A stretch of 64,000 nt of DNA from Manduca sexta (GCF_014839805.1 NC_051118.1:3774391-3838390); one strand, 5' to 3'; shown: positions 41,515-52,033, numbered from the stretch's first letter. Program-made: numbers and translations. The notes: generated by a model from the letters alone, not told the origin.

Positions 41515-43095
41515 ATGGAAGAGTACTTAGAAGAGGAATTCTTAGATGCAGAAGAAAATATACAGGATAACAACGAGAATAATTCTCGAAGTAAACGACA
41601 AGTGAAGAAGCCAGTGTGGCCAAAGGACTATGAGATGGCATTGATCGCACAAGAAGAAGAACAATTAACGTATGAGGAAGCTATAAGTGGAAAACACAAA
41701 GAGGAATGGCTGCAGACAATACAAGCAGAGCTAGAAGCACTAAATAAAAATAATACAAGGACAGAAGTCAGTTTACCAGAAGGAAAGAAATTAATTGATA
41801 CCAAGTGGGTTTTTAAGATAAAGAAAGAAATAAATAAAAACTTGTATAAAGCACGACTAGTTGTTAGAGGCTTTAAACAAGAAGATAAGTTTAATCATTC
41901 AGATATTTATACTCCAGTAGCTAAAATACCTACATTGCGAATTTTACTAGCAATAGCGACTAGATTTAATATGGATATTCAGCAGATGGATGTCAAGAGT
42001 GCATTTTTGTATGGGAACATAAAAGAAGAAGTCTTTATAGAAAAACCAAAAGGAATGAAGAAAGATGGCAAAGTATTGAAATTGCAATGTTCATTGTATG
42101 GATTGAAGAAATCCCCAAAATATTGGAATAAAACGTTTAATCAATTTATGATTCAGGAAGGGTTTTTAAGGAACCAGTGTGATTACTGTTTATATTATAA
42201 AAGGGATAAAAGGTTTTATGTACTATTATATGTAGATGACTTAATTTTACTGTGTGAAGACAAACAAGAGATAAATAGATTAAAAGAAGCATTACATAAG
42301 AAATTTGAGATGAAAGATTTAGGGGGTAATCTAAAATATCTAGGAATTAATATAATCAAGAAGAATGATGTGATTGAGTGTGACCAAGAGCAATATTTAA
42401 AATATTTATTAAGGGAGTACAATATGGAAGCATGTAAAGCTGTAACAACACCCATAGAACAAAGTGTAGCTTTAGAAAAGGAAGTAACTACAGATAAAGA
42501 ACTGATCAAAAGATGCAGACAGTTAATAGGCAGCCTCATGTATGCTATGTTAGGAACACATCCTGATTTGTGCTATGCATTCAGTTACTTAAGTCGGTTT
42601 CAAAGTTGTGCTAATGAGGGCTTATGGAAGGCATTAAAGAGAATTTTAAGGTATATTAAGGGGACTTTAGGTTTAAAATTAATTTATAGAAAAGGAGTAG
42701 ATGTGATATTAGAAGGGTACACAGATGCAGATTGGGCAGGAGATCAAGGAGATAGGAAATCTACATCAGGGTATATCATGAAAGTTTATGGTAATACATA
42801 TACATATACATATATATAAGTGTCATGGTCTTGTAACAAACAACAGTGTGTATCTTTATCAAGTACAGAATCAGAATATGTAGCATTAGGAAGGGGAATT
42901 GCAGAGGGTTGTTGGATAAGAAATTTATTAAAAGAAATAGATATTTGTTGTAACAACTTTATTATAAATATAGATAATCAGTCTGCAATTCATGTTGCTA
43001 AAACCCAGAATACCATAAACGTCTCAAACATATTGATATTACGTATCATTTTGTATGATATAAAGTTGACAATAAAATTGTATGTATAATAAGAA
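41515..43095 (+). pseudogene. Copia reverse transcriptase and RNase H
   Basis: A long clean frame (41515-42819): TKWVFKIKKEINKNLYKARL, VARLVVRG-type block LVVRGFKQEDKFNHSDIY, QQMDVKSAFLYGNIKEEVFI (first catalytic Asp), LKLQCSLYGLKKSPKYWNK and LLYVDDLILL (YVDD). RNase H follows: LEGYTDADWAGDQGDRKSTS, then a 21-base microsatellite insert with a stop (42799-42819), then WSCNKQQCVSLSSTESEYVA (42820 on) and NIDNQSAIHVAKTQ. A one-base shift near 43015 precedes HIDITYHF, and the sequence is lost at about 43095 to the second big insertion. Confidence 0.9.
42799..42819 (+). repeat. (TATACA)n microsatellite insert inside RNase H
   Basis: Exactly 21 extra bases of TATACATATACATATATATA type interrupt the RNase H frame, adding seven codons of which the last is TAA. 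The flanking coding sequence is otherwise in frame. Confidence 0.85.
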
Positions 43096-43109
43096 ATGCA
43101 GTTCCAATG

Positions 43110-43340
43110 CTTTTAATTTTCTAAAAACAAAGGTCATAACAAAATCTCTAAATCCTCTTGATTGAGTCTAGTAATCTGCTAATTCTACCTGGAGCATATT
43201 ATAAACTCTAAACGGTGCAAATGCACCTGACAGGTTAAAATAACGCTACAAAAACTTTAGTACATAGTAACTGGCAAGTGGCTATTGCCATCGTTGATCA
43301 AAGTTGGATTTGTACAATTTAATGAAGAATATGGGCAAGA
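43110..43340 (+). repeat. Left inverted arm of the hairpin array
   Basis: Two blocks: 43115-43190 (CAAAATCTCTAAATCCTC; TTGAGTCTAGTAAT) matches the reverse complement of about 46170-46245. 43283-43340 (GCTATTGCCATCGTTGATCA; AAGTTGGATTT) matches the reverse complement of about 45890-45955. Some ten percent divergence by eye. Confidence 0.75.
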
Positions 43341-43347
43341 TACAGAA

Positions 43348-45865
43348 AATACACAAACGCAGACGCAGAATTCTTAATTCTGCGTCTGCGTTTGTGTATT
43401 GTCTTCACCCAGAAAATTACTATCCACGTTTGCTTCTACAAGTTACGAAGGTATACTCTAAATAATGATTAGCATCTACTTTAGTTCCAAATATTTTGCC
43501 AAATAAATTTTCACTTGATTTAGATCTAATACAAGAGTTTTCTCTTGGAAGAGCTTTTTCATGCACATTTATTATGAACTAGGCTAGCGTGGTGGACTCT
43601 CCCTCGACCTCCACTCTTCTGTAGTAAATAAACTTTTACGTTTCTGACGCCAAATTTTCTAAAGATACAGATCCCAAACGCAGACGCAGAATTTGGAATT
43701 CTGCGTCTGCGTTTAATACCTGGATCTTGCCCATATTTAATTATTATATCTGGGTGATAGATCTCCACTATATCTTTTTCTTTCAATCCGGGAAAATCCG
43801 TGGTCATCAACCCGACAACGACTTCCCACTCCCCGCCTTCCACCACGTCCGCGTCCACGGCTGGGTCCCCGGCCACGTCCATTTTTTGTTCACGGACATT
43901 TTCCAAATAAATTTTCACTTGATTTAGATCTAATACAAGAGTTTTCTCTTGTATAATGAAAAATACACCTTTTCTCGAGATCACCACTTTAATAAATCAC
44001 TTCCACCACTTTCAACAAACAGTAATTAATATATCTTTGCTCTAAATCACCTCTTTAATTTAATATTGTACATTCAATAACACTTCCAGTATACAGTTCA
44101 TCATTTTGGTGTTGACAGCTCAACGGCACGAAGTAGACTGCCGCTTTGACAGCTTGCACCGCCTTTTATACCTTTTGTTCTTAGTCATTAAATATAACTA
44201 CCCTCGATAATATTGTTATTTTATGAATGTGCAAGCTATCAAAATCCGGCAATCATGACACTTGGAAGAGCTTTTTCATGCACATTATGTAAAAAGATAA
44301 AATCAAGGATATTCGAGGGCGGTGAAGTCTAACAATCCGCACTAGGCTAGCGTGGTGGACTCTCCCTCGACCTCCACTCTTCTGTAGTAAATAAACTTTT
44401 ACGTTTCTGACGCCAAATTTTCTAAAGATACAGATCCCAAACGCAGACGCAGAATTTGGAATTCTGCGTCTGCGTTTAGGTATTTTCTGGATCTTGACCA
44501 TATTTAATTATTATATCTGGGTGATAGATCTCCACTATATCTTTTTCTTTCAATCCGGGATAATCCGTGGTCATCAACCCGACAACGACTTCCCACTCCC
44601 CGCCTTCCACCACGTCCGCGTCCACGGCTGGGTCCCCGGCCACGTCCATTTTTTGTCCACGGACATTTTCCAAATATTTTGCCAAATAAATTTTCACTTG
44701 ATTTAGATCTAATACAAGAGTTTTCTCTTGGAAGAGCTTTTTCATGCACATTTATTATGAAAAAAGATAAAATCAAGGAGATTCGAGGGTGGTGAAGTCT
44801 AACAATCCGCACTAGGCTAGCGTGGTGGACTCTCCCTCGACCTTCACTCTTCTGTAGTAAATAAACTTTTACGTTTCTGACGCCAAATTTTCTAAACATA
44901 CAGATCCCAAACGCAGACGCAGAATTGAGAATTCTGCGTCTGCGTTTGGGTATTTTCTGGATCTTGCCCATATTTAATTATTATATCTGGGTGATAGATC
45001 TCCACTATATCTTTTCTTTCAATCCGGGATAATCCGTGGTCATCAACCCGACAACGACTTCCCACTCCCCGCCTTCCACCACGTCCGCGTCCACGGCTGG
45101 GTCCCCGGCCACATCCATTTTTTGTCCACGGACATTTTCCAAATATTTTGCCAAATAAATTTTCACTTGATTTAGATCTAATACAAGAGTTTTCTCTTGG
45201 AAGAGCCTTTTCATGCACATTATGTAAAAAGATAAAATCAAGGATATTCGAGGGTGGTGAAGTCTAACAATCCGCACTAGGCTAGCGTGGTGGACTCTCC
45301 CTCGACCTCCACTCTTCTGTAGTAAATAAACTTTTACGTTTCTGACGCCAAATTTTCTAAAGATACAGATCCCAAACGCAGACGCAGAATTTGGAATTCT
45401 GCGTCTGCGTTTAAGCTGGATCTTGCCCATATTTAATTATTATATCTGGGTGATAGATCTCCACTATATCTTTTTCTTTCAATCCGGGAAAATCCGTGGT
45501 CATCAACCCGACAACGACTTCCCACTCCCCGCCTTCCACCACGTCCGCGTCCACGGCTGGGTCCCCGGCCACGTCCATTTTTTGTCCACGGACATTTTCC
45601 AAATATTTTGCCAAATAAATTTTCACTTGATTTAGATCTAATACAAGAGTTTTCTCTTGGAAGAGCTTTTCATGCACATTATGTAAAAAGATAAAATCAA
45701 GGATATTCGAGGGTGGTGAAGTCTAACAATCCGCACTAGGCTAGCGTGGTGGACTCTCCCTCGACCTCCTCTCTTTTGTAGTAAATAAACTTTTACGTTT
45801 CTGACGCCAAATTTTCTAAAGATACAGATCCCAATCGCAGACGCAGAATTCTCAATTCTGCGTTT
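43348..45865. repeat. Tandem array of ~465-base units each with a hairpin
   Basis: Six copies of the palindrome AAACGCAGACGCAGAATT/AATTCTGCGTCTGCGTTT stand at 43348-43400, 43676-43714, 44439-44477, 44909-44947, 45374-45412 and (degenerate) 45834-45865. The last four are 470, 465 and 460 bases apart; the first spacing is shorter, and the second is enlarged by about 300 bases of unrelated sequence at 43960-44255. Unit sequence is highly conserved, and each contains a fragment like the RTE/SINE tail (TCCGCACTAGGCTAGCGTGG). Minus-strand open frames of 88-155 residues (…GDPAVDADVVEGGEWEVVVG…) recur in each unit but look incidental. Confidence 0.9.
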
Positions 45866-45885
45866 GTGATTTTCTGGGTCTTGCC

Positions 45886-46250
45886 CATAATCTTCATCCA
45901 TAGTACTTTATTAAAATGTCCAAATCCAACTTTGATAAACGATGGCAATAGCTTGTATGACCTTCTAATGACTTAGACTCATTAGAAGTTCATACATCAT
46001 TTCTTTGCCAGTTGATCATTCTGCGGCTGAGCTCCGTAGTACTGCCATAAGTCGATAGCTTTGTTTGCGATCACCTATTCACATAGTTTTGGTATCTGCA
46101 AATAATACTATTTTAGGAGAAAGTTTAAAAATGGCAACACTCTTGTCTTTTAATTTTTTTAATTATTTTCCAAAAACAATGGTCCAGGCAGAATAAGCAT
46201 ATTACTAGACTCAATAAAGAGGATTTAGAGATTTTGTTGACCTTTGTTTT
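45886..46250 (-). repeat. Right inverted arm of the hairpin array
   Basis: Matches of 45890-45955 and 46170-46245 to the left arm in reverse. Between them lies an extra block (45955-46045) containing a small palindrome, CTTCTAATGA...TCATTAGAAG, and inversely repeated at 47258-47338. Confidence 0.7.
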
Positions 46251-46772
46251 TGGTTGACCCAATAGAGAACGCGAGCGCGATCGTGGCCTACGTCCTCCTC
46301 GACCTCCACTCTACTGTAGGCAATAACATTTCTAATACGCAAAATTTTCTAAAGATACAGATAATATTTGTGAGGCTAATTTGGTATCGACTCCCCCGAG
46401 GCAATTCTTGTGCGCTTGGTCTCCACACCAAATGCACGTCCATGCACGGGGGCACATTTGCCGCCACCCTAGGCGCACAGCTCGTGCGTATGCCTCTTGG
46501 TTGCTAAATTCACATTGAGGTCTGTCTAAGGGTTCGTGAACATTTCCCTTCCCTTCCTTCCAACCATCCTAATAACTCCTCTTCCTTCTCCTTCTCTTCC
46601 TTCCCTCTATCCCATCCCTTCGTCCTCTCGGGCCCTAAGACCGCCTAGCTGGAGGCTACCGAACCTCCAGTGATAGCGGTAGGGCCCACCAACTCATCAA
46701 GGGGCTGCGGTATCTTTAGAAAATTTGGCGTCAGAAACGGGAAATGTTATTGCGTACAGTAGAGCGGCGGTT
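46251..46772. other. Gap: pyrimidine-rich and LINE-tail-like sequence
   Basis: 46380-46500 is GC-richer and contains no long frame. 46545-46625 is a near-continuous C/T tract. 46630-46705 (GGAGGCTACCGAACCTCCAG; GATAGCGGTAGGGCCCACC) has the look of a retrotransposon 3' untranslated region. It ends with TATCTTTAGAAAATTTGG, shared in reverse with the array units. Confidence 0.35.
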
Positions 46773-46806
46773 GAGGGGGACGTAGGCCGTGGCCTACGTC
46801 CCCCTC
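46773..46806. repeat. 34-base hairpin with 16-base perfect arms
   Basis: GAGGGGGACGTAGGCC, GT, GGCCTACGTCCCCCTC. It directly precedes the 63-base repeated unit described next. Confidence 0.95.
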
Positions 46807-46815
46807 CATCTGGAT

Positions 46816-47173
46816 CTGGACGCCAAAGCTCTCTCCAATGCATTTCATTGGAGGGAGGAGGCGTCCAGGAGCGGGCAGCGCACACACCTTCGAATCCTTG
46901 ATTTTATCTTTTTTTATAATATTATCTTTCCAGAGAAAACTCATTTTCGGCCGGATTCCTGCCCTGGGATCTGGACGCCATAGCTCTCTCCAATGCATTT
47001 CATTGGAGGGAGGAGGCGTCCAGGAGCGGGCAGGAATCCGGCGTCTCAGGCTGGAGGCCCCGTCCCCGGACGAGGCGGCTTGACTTTTGGCTGGATTGCT
47101 GCCCCGGGATCTGGACGCCAAAGCTCTCTCCAATGCATTTCATTGGAGGGAGGAGGCGTCCAGGAGCGGGCAG
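46816..47173. repeat. Three copies of a 63-base nested stem-loop unit
   Basis: Units at 46816-46878, 46971-47033 and 47111-47173 share CTGGACGCC..., CTCTCTCCAATG, CATTGGAGGGAG and ...GGCGTCCAG, forming an outer 9-base stem and an inner 12-base stem. The last two are 140 bases apart with related spacers (GGAATCCGGCGTCTCA...GGCTGGAGGCCCCGTC), so the full period is 140 bases. Short open frames on both strands reflect the repeat only. Confidence 0.9.
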
Positions 47174-47338
47174 GAATCCGGCGTCTCACGCTGGAGGCCC
47201 CGTCAGCGGGGCTTCGGGCCGTCGAGGCAATAAACAAAAAAAAAAGAAAAGAAAAAAAGTACTACGGAGCTCAGCCGCAGAATGATCAACTGGCAAAGAA
47301 ATGATGTATAACCTTCTAATGAGTCTAACTCAGAAGGC

Positions 47339-48889
47339 ATAAAATGGTGAAGGTAGAAAGAAAATTTAAATCAAAGTACACTCTAAAAAATGTCGCGGAG
47401 TGTTTTGTTGACTCCATTGTACTTGAAAATTCTGCGTATTGTACTTATAAACTAATAATAACTTCTCGCAGTAGTGTAACGCTCGTAGATATTATTTTCA
47501 TTAGTTACAAAAGTCATAGAACAAGTATACACAAGATATAAAAACAAACCGATTTTAATACTTACGCCCTCGGATGACCCAACAATGACGATCATCTGCA
47601 TAAAAACATGCGGCTGACCTGTCAGGTGCATTTCCAGCGTTTAGACTTTCTCATATGCTCCCGTCGTCGTCTTTGTTGACCCTATTATTATATTTCATGT
47701 CGTGAAGTGCCAAGCTAATAATATATCTAAACGTTCTCATTTCTTTCGTAATTGCCCTTATAATATTTTGTATTTCAAACTTTATACGTTATGGTATTGT
47801 GTTTATATCAATTTTATTTTACCATTTTTTATCATATACTTTTTGTATACTTTTATTTATTGTGTAATGAAAATAGAGTCTCGATTGTTTAGTTCTATGA
47901 AAAGATAATATGTACGTACGCGATGTAAAGTGTAATAATATGTTTGTTACTATTACATATACCAAATTGGGAATTATGTTTTATTATAACTTATCATGCA
48001 ATAAAACAATACAAATTGGCTATAGTTTTTTTATTTTGTGATTTACAATTACTATTGTAAAGACATGGTTCGGACAATTATCGATAATAGTCAATAATAT
48101 TGTCGAAAAGTTAGCGGATCAACACTACAGCACAAACAATACATACAATGGAACAACAGAATGTTTTTTTTACAATTGTTGATATCTTCAACTTGGAATG
48201 TTATCTAATTTCCAGGAAACACAAAATATATAGATTTTAAGGGAAATAGTGGTTAGCTAAATAAAACTTGTAACCATTCGAGACCTTGAAAATTGACCTT
48301 TCAATTATAATATAATTTGATAAGTTTCGGCATAGTGAAATGAGGGTCAATCCAAAAAAATGGGTCGAAGAATGTTTTGTTTTTTTATAACAAGCATCAT
48401 TCAACACTTACGTCCTAAGAAAACAAAAAACCGAGGCTTGGAATGTGAAGTATAAACAGATGACGCAAGCAATTTTTGTTTATAGTTTCAAGTGGCTAAT
48501 ATAAACATTTCGGTCTCAGGTACCTTCGATGTGATGTTTTGCTGATACTTTAGTTCTTTTAAATTGTATTGAGTGTAACGATCATACAAAATATTGTTTG
48601 GATTTTATATTATTCGACATTTAGTGTCGAGCTCGGGTACCTAAAACTAGTAATAATTATATCTAAATACTGAAGTCGTAATATCAAATTTATATATTGT
48701 AGGTATCCATATTCACAATCTTTTTATGAATATAACACCGTTTACGGAATAAAGATTTATGATTTATTACATTGTTTATGGCGCATATCGTCTATAAAGG
48801 TGGCAATCGCGCGTTTTTTACGCGCCGACACATACAGCCGCTGGGCTTTCGTGACAGCTGTCAGTTTAAAGGACTCACGTTATCAAGAG
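47339..48889. other. Gap: unidentified AT-rich right part of the composite insertion
   Basis: 47600-47665 contains CCTGTCAGGTGCATTT, the inverted partner of 43193-43240. 48700-48780 has polyadenylation-like GGAATAAAGATTTATG. A frame at 47344-47541 (65 residues, Lys-rich start) has no recognisable motif. Nothing else is identifiable. Confidence 0.4.
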
Positions 48890-48988
48890 TTAAAGTATGT
48901 ACCTTCAGAGAATCAGCTTGCTGATATATGTACTAAAGGATTGGGTAAAGTTAGGTTTACCAAATTGAAAGAAATGTTGTTTTCATAG
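48890..48988 (+). pseudogene. Copia RNase H C-terminus
   Basis: Reads ELKYVPSENQLADICTKGL then GKVRFTKLKEMLFS and a natural TAG. This is the conserved end of copia pol and follows the part lost at 43095. A purine tract GAGGAAGGG then leads to the right LTR at 49049. Confidence 0.9.
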
Positions 48989-49048
48989 AGTTAGACTAGA
49001 AGTTAGAGTTTAGATTTTTGATTGAGTGATGTTCACATTGAGGAAGGG

Positions 49049-49221
49049 TGTTAATAGATGACAATGTGGGCATCACTAGTGTTGGCATTGCCCATCTCTA
49101 TTGGTACTGTTTAAACTGGCCACTCAATAAGTAAGCGTTGTGCTGTAGTTAAGATTAAGATATAATAAAAGGTTACTCATATATGAGCGTTTCTCTGTCC
49201 TCGCATACATAAACCCTAACA
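49049..49221 (+). repeat. Right LTR of the 27-kb copia element
   Basis: 173 bases, TGTTAATAGATGAC ... CATAAACCCTAACA. Two differences from the left copy, both in the TCTGKCCTCSCATAC segment. Confidence 0.92.
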
Positions 49222-50060
49222 TCCTCAACGCAGCTGTTCACGAATACCAAATGAAAAAGAATAAAAAAACAATATCCTTAAAAATAATCGGTGATAATAT
49301 GGGATTAATAAATCGGTGTTACATAGGCACTGTACTAAAACCATGAAAAAACAGGGGGGGCAAACAGTTTTTTCATTAGAAGTGGACAGACATATGATTA
49401 AATATATCAATATCTGTGCTGATTGGGGGTATCCTCTTGACTCTCTGGATTTTAGATACTTTATTAAAAATTATTTAGACAAAATAGGAAGACCTGTTTT
49501 AAAATTTAAAGAAAATTTACTGGGGCCTGACCTTGTAGCAAATTTCCTTAAACGTAATAAAAATGAGATCACACAAAGAAATTTTCAAATAATAAGAAGG
49601 AAAAGGGCAACAGTATCTCCCGAGTCTATCAAAAATAATTTAAAGAATTAGAAATTTCTCTGAGTGCTGTTGATCCGAAAAATTTGTAAATTATGATGAG
49701 ACAAATTTATGTGATGACCCAGGCCGAAAAAAAATTTTAACAAACGTGGAACAAAATACCCAGAAAGGGTTATGAATTCTAAAGCTTCTGTGTCCATCAT
49801 GATCTGTGCGACAGCCACGGGAGAAGTACTGCCCCCCTACGTGGTTTACAAGGCCCAAAACCTTTACGACACCTGGACTGAAAAAAGACCACCCGGTACA
49901 CGATACAATCGTTCTTAAAGTGGGTGGTTCGATGCAAACATTTTTGAAGACTGGATAAAAACTATTATTCTGCCATATTTCAGAGGAAAAGAAGGAAAAA
50001 AAGGTTTAATCGGGGATAACCTGTCCTCACATCACTTATTTTTATATTATGGATAATTAA
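49222..50060 (+). pseudogene. pogo/Tigger-like transposase remnant
   Basis: Begins in an HTH region, then KTMKKQGGQTVFSLEVDRHM, ADWGYPLDSLDFRYFIKNYL, NLLGPDLVANFLKRNKNEIT (49316-49651, intact frame). It continues in other frames with FVNYDETNLCDDPG (first Asp, 49695-49697), LPPYVVYKAQNLYDTW, SGWFDANIFEDWIKTI and LIGDNLSSH (second Asp, 50015-50017), ending at a stop. The order and motifs are those of the DDE_1/CENP-B-type transposases common in insects. The first codons abut the copia right LTR, so the left end is missing, as is the final catalytic residue. Confidence 0.8.
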
Positions 50061-50191
50061 ATGTTTTGCAAGGCCTGGGGTACATTCGGACAGTGCTAGG
50101 GGAGACACATTCGTACGCGTACGAATGCTCTCCTAAGATTATATTTATACAAATTACCGTGGAAATATAAAAAATATTGATTTATATATAA

Positions 50192-50938
50192 CTAGCGACC
50201 CGCCCCGGCTTCGCACGGGTGCAATGCTAATACTAAATACACTACAGAAAAACTGTGAACGTTGTATATAAAAACATAGCGGCCCGCTCTGGCTTCGCAC
50301 GGGTATAACATAACAAAATAACAGTATTTCTCCACTATTTAATGGATGTGATTTTACTATAGAACAGTATTTTCATCACTCACTAGCAGCGTCTTATTTT
50401 TACTGACAGTCATTAGAAATAATAAGTAAATATTTTTGGTACTGGGTCACTTGCAAAACCTAGCTTTTTAGCCTAACGGTAGCCTTGATTGGATTTTTCC
50501 TGAGGATTCCTTTAATAAAAGTGATAACAAAACATGTTTGAAAACGATAGCAAAATGATGTGATTACAGGATTCATATTATATTAAATTGTTGCTGTAAC
50601 ATTTTCGTACAACAGAAAGTTGCATTCTAATTTCTACTCTACCAGACACCTCTTGAGTTGTAAAAGCTTATCATAGACACTGTAAAATTCTATTTGAGCT
50701 CTCTTTTCATGGAACTTCAATTTATTTTCCTGTTATTATCTTCATAATACTGTACATTTAGAGGGTAATACTGAATAGAGTACTATTATTGAGTTATTAT
50801 ACATATAAACCTTCCTCCTGAATCACTCTATCTATAAAAAAAAAACCGCATCAAAATCCGTTGCGTAGTTTTAAAGATTTAAGCATATAAAGGGACATAG
50901 GGACAGAGAAAGCGACTTTGTTGAATACTATGTAGTGA
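50192..50938 (-). mobile_element. Non-autonomous Helitron, minus strand
   Basis: Read on the minus strand it starts TCACTACATAGTAT after an A (50939) and ends GGGCGGGTCGCTAG before T (50191). The TC start, CTAG end and GC-rich hairpin near the end (CCCGTGCGAAGCCGGGG) define it. The 5' sequence with AAAGTCGCTTTCTCTGTCCC is a family I recognise as very widespread in arthropods. A second copy of the 3' hairpin lies internally at 50278-50304. No coding capacity. Confidence 0.8.
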
Positions 50939-51088
50939 TAAAATATACTTCCGTTTAAAAATTTAATATAAAAAAATAATAATATTATAATACGAAGTAG
51001 CGTTTATGTAAATCGGTCGGAAATATTTCAATTTTTATTAATTGTATATTTTTATTCTTGAATTTTGAATTGAAATATTTGCAGAATC

Positions 51089-51885
51089 ATGGTGCGGAAA
51101 TATAAAAAAAAAGTTACGCGAACCGAAGTAGAGAAGTCCATAAATTTAGCAGTTGAGGAAGTAGTACAAGAATGTTCGTGTTATAGAAAAGCCACGTTGA
51201 AATATAATATTAAAACATCAACGTTGGAAAGTCAAGTGAAGAAATTTAGAGATGCAGTTAACAAAGATAAACCCTCATGTACTTTTCAATACAAATTCAC
51301 AAGTCTGCAAGTCTTCTCCTTGGAAGGAGAGATATGTTTAAATGACTACATTATTAATTGCTGCAAGATGCATTATGGGATCACAACAGTACAAATTCAG
51401 AAACTGGCTTATTAATATGCGAAAGCATTGAATTTAAAGTATCCAGCGAAATGGGACGAAAATAAAATGCCTGGTTTAGAATGGATGCGTAAATACAAGG
51501 AATGAAATTCAAATCTCAGTTTGCACCAAAAACACCAGTGCTGCATGGTCATTCACTTTTAATAAAACTGCAATTATAGAGTTCTATAATAATTTGTCCG
51601 AAGTCTTGCAGGACATAATTTTACTGCTGTCAGGATATTTAATTTTGATGAGTCCGGTGTATCTACTGTTTTAGATACTCCTAAAGTTTTAGCTCCTAAA
51701 TCACAGAAACAAATTGGGCAAACAGTTTCATCTGAAAGAGGTTGCTTTTTGGTGCTATTTATATTTCCACATGTGGACTACAGAGACCACTTTCTTGAAA
51801 GTGCACCTGAAGGAAGCATCGGAGTTGCAAAAAGAAGTGGATGGATAAATACAAATATATTTGTCTCGGTATTAAAACACATTCC
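51089..51885 (+). pseudogene. Second pogo/Tigger-like transposase remnant
   Basis: Met 51089 (MVRKYKKKVTRTEVEKSINL) starts a psq-type HTH region, VVQECSCYRKATLKYNIKTS; the segment to 51415 is open. After stops it continues ALNLKYPAKWDENKMPGLEW, then IFNFDESGVSTV (first Asp at 51647-51649), PKVLAPKSQKQIGQTVSSER and SGWINTNIFVSVLKHI. It is cut off at 51885 by a microsatellite. It is a different subfamily from the copy at 49222. TTTGCAG just before the Met could be a splice acceptor. Confidence 0.75.
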
Positions 51886-51889
51886 GAAA

Positions 51890-51923
51890 TACACATACAC
51901 ACACACATATATATATATATCAT

Positions 51924-51981
<58 letters not shown>

Positions 51982-51995
51982 ACACATATATATAT
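51890..51995. repeat. (AC)n/(AT)n microsatellite
   Basis: CACACACACATATATATAT... with a TCATCAC interruption and a second TCACACAC near the end. The transposase frame continues into it by chance (YIYIYI), after which no homology remains. Confidence 0.95.
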
Positions 51996-52033
51996 TTAGA
52001 ATCACACCATTTCATTTCATTTAAATTTGTGGC

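Larger units (their letters stand above)
43095..48885. mobile_element. Composite insertion in copia RNase H (inverted arms and hairpin arrays)
   Basis: The copia frame breaks at about 43095 and resumes near 48890 (RNase H end). Inside are inverted arms (43110-43340 against 45886-46250), a tandem array between them, a second inverted pair (45955-46045 against 47258-47338) enclosing hairpin repeats, and a further inverted match (43193-43240 against 47612-47662). I find no transposase gene and no clean target duplication, so whether this is one foldback-like element or several nested ones is open. Confidence 0.55.
22006..49221 (+). mobile_element. Ty1/copia retrotransposon, expanded to 27 kb by nested insertions
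   Basis: Identical-looking 173-base LTRs (22006-22178 and 49049-49221; two differences counted) bracket a copia gag-pol in order: gag 22355-23225, protease and integrase 39877-41275, RT and RNase H 41515-43095, terminal RNase H 48890-48988. Insertions interrupt it in the protease (23230-39872), integrase (40545-40673) and RNase H (about 43095-48885). The two outer flanks (TGTAT on the left, TCCTC on the right) do not form a target duplication. Confidence 0.85.

Noticed and set aside
46697..47237. Arg/Pro-rich frames on both strands
   Set aside because: They follow the 140-base stem-loop repeats; overlapping frames on opposite strands are a consequence of the palindromes.
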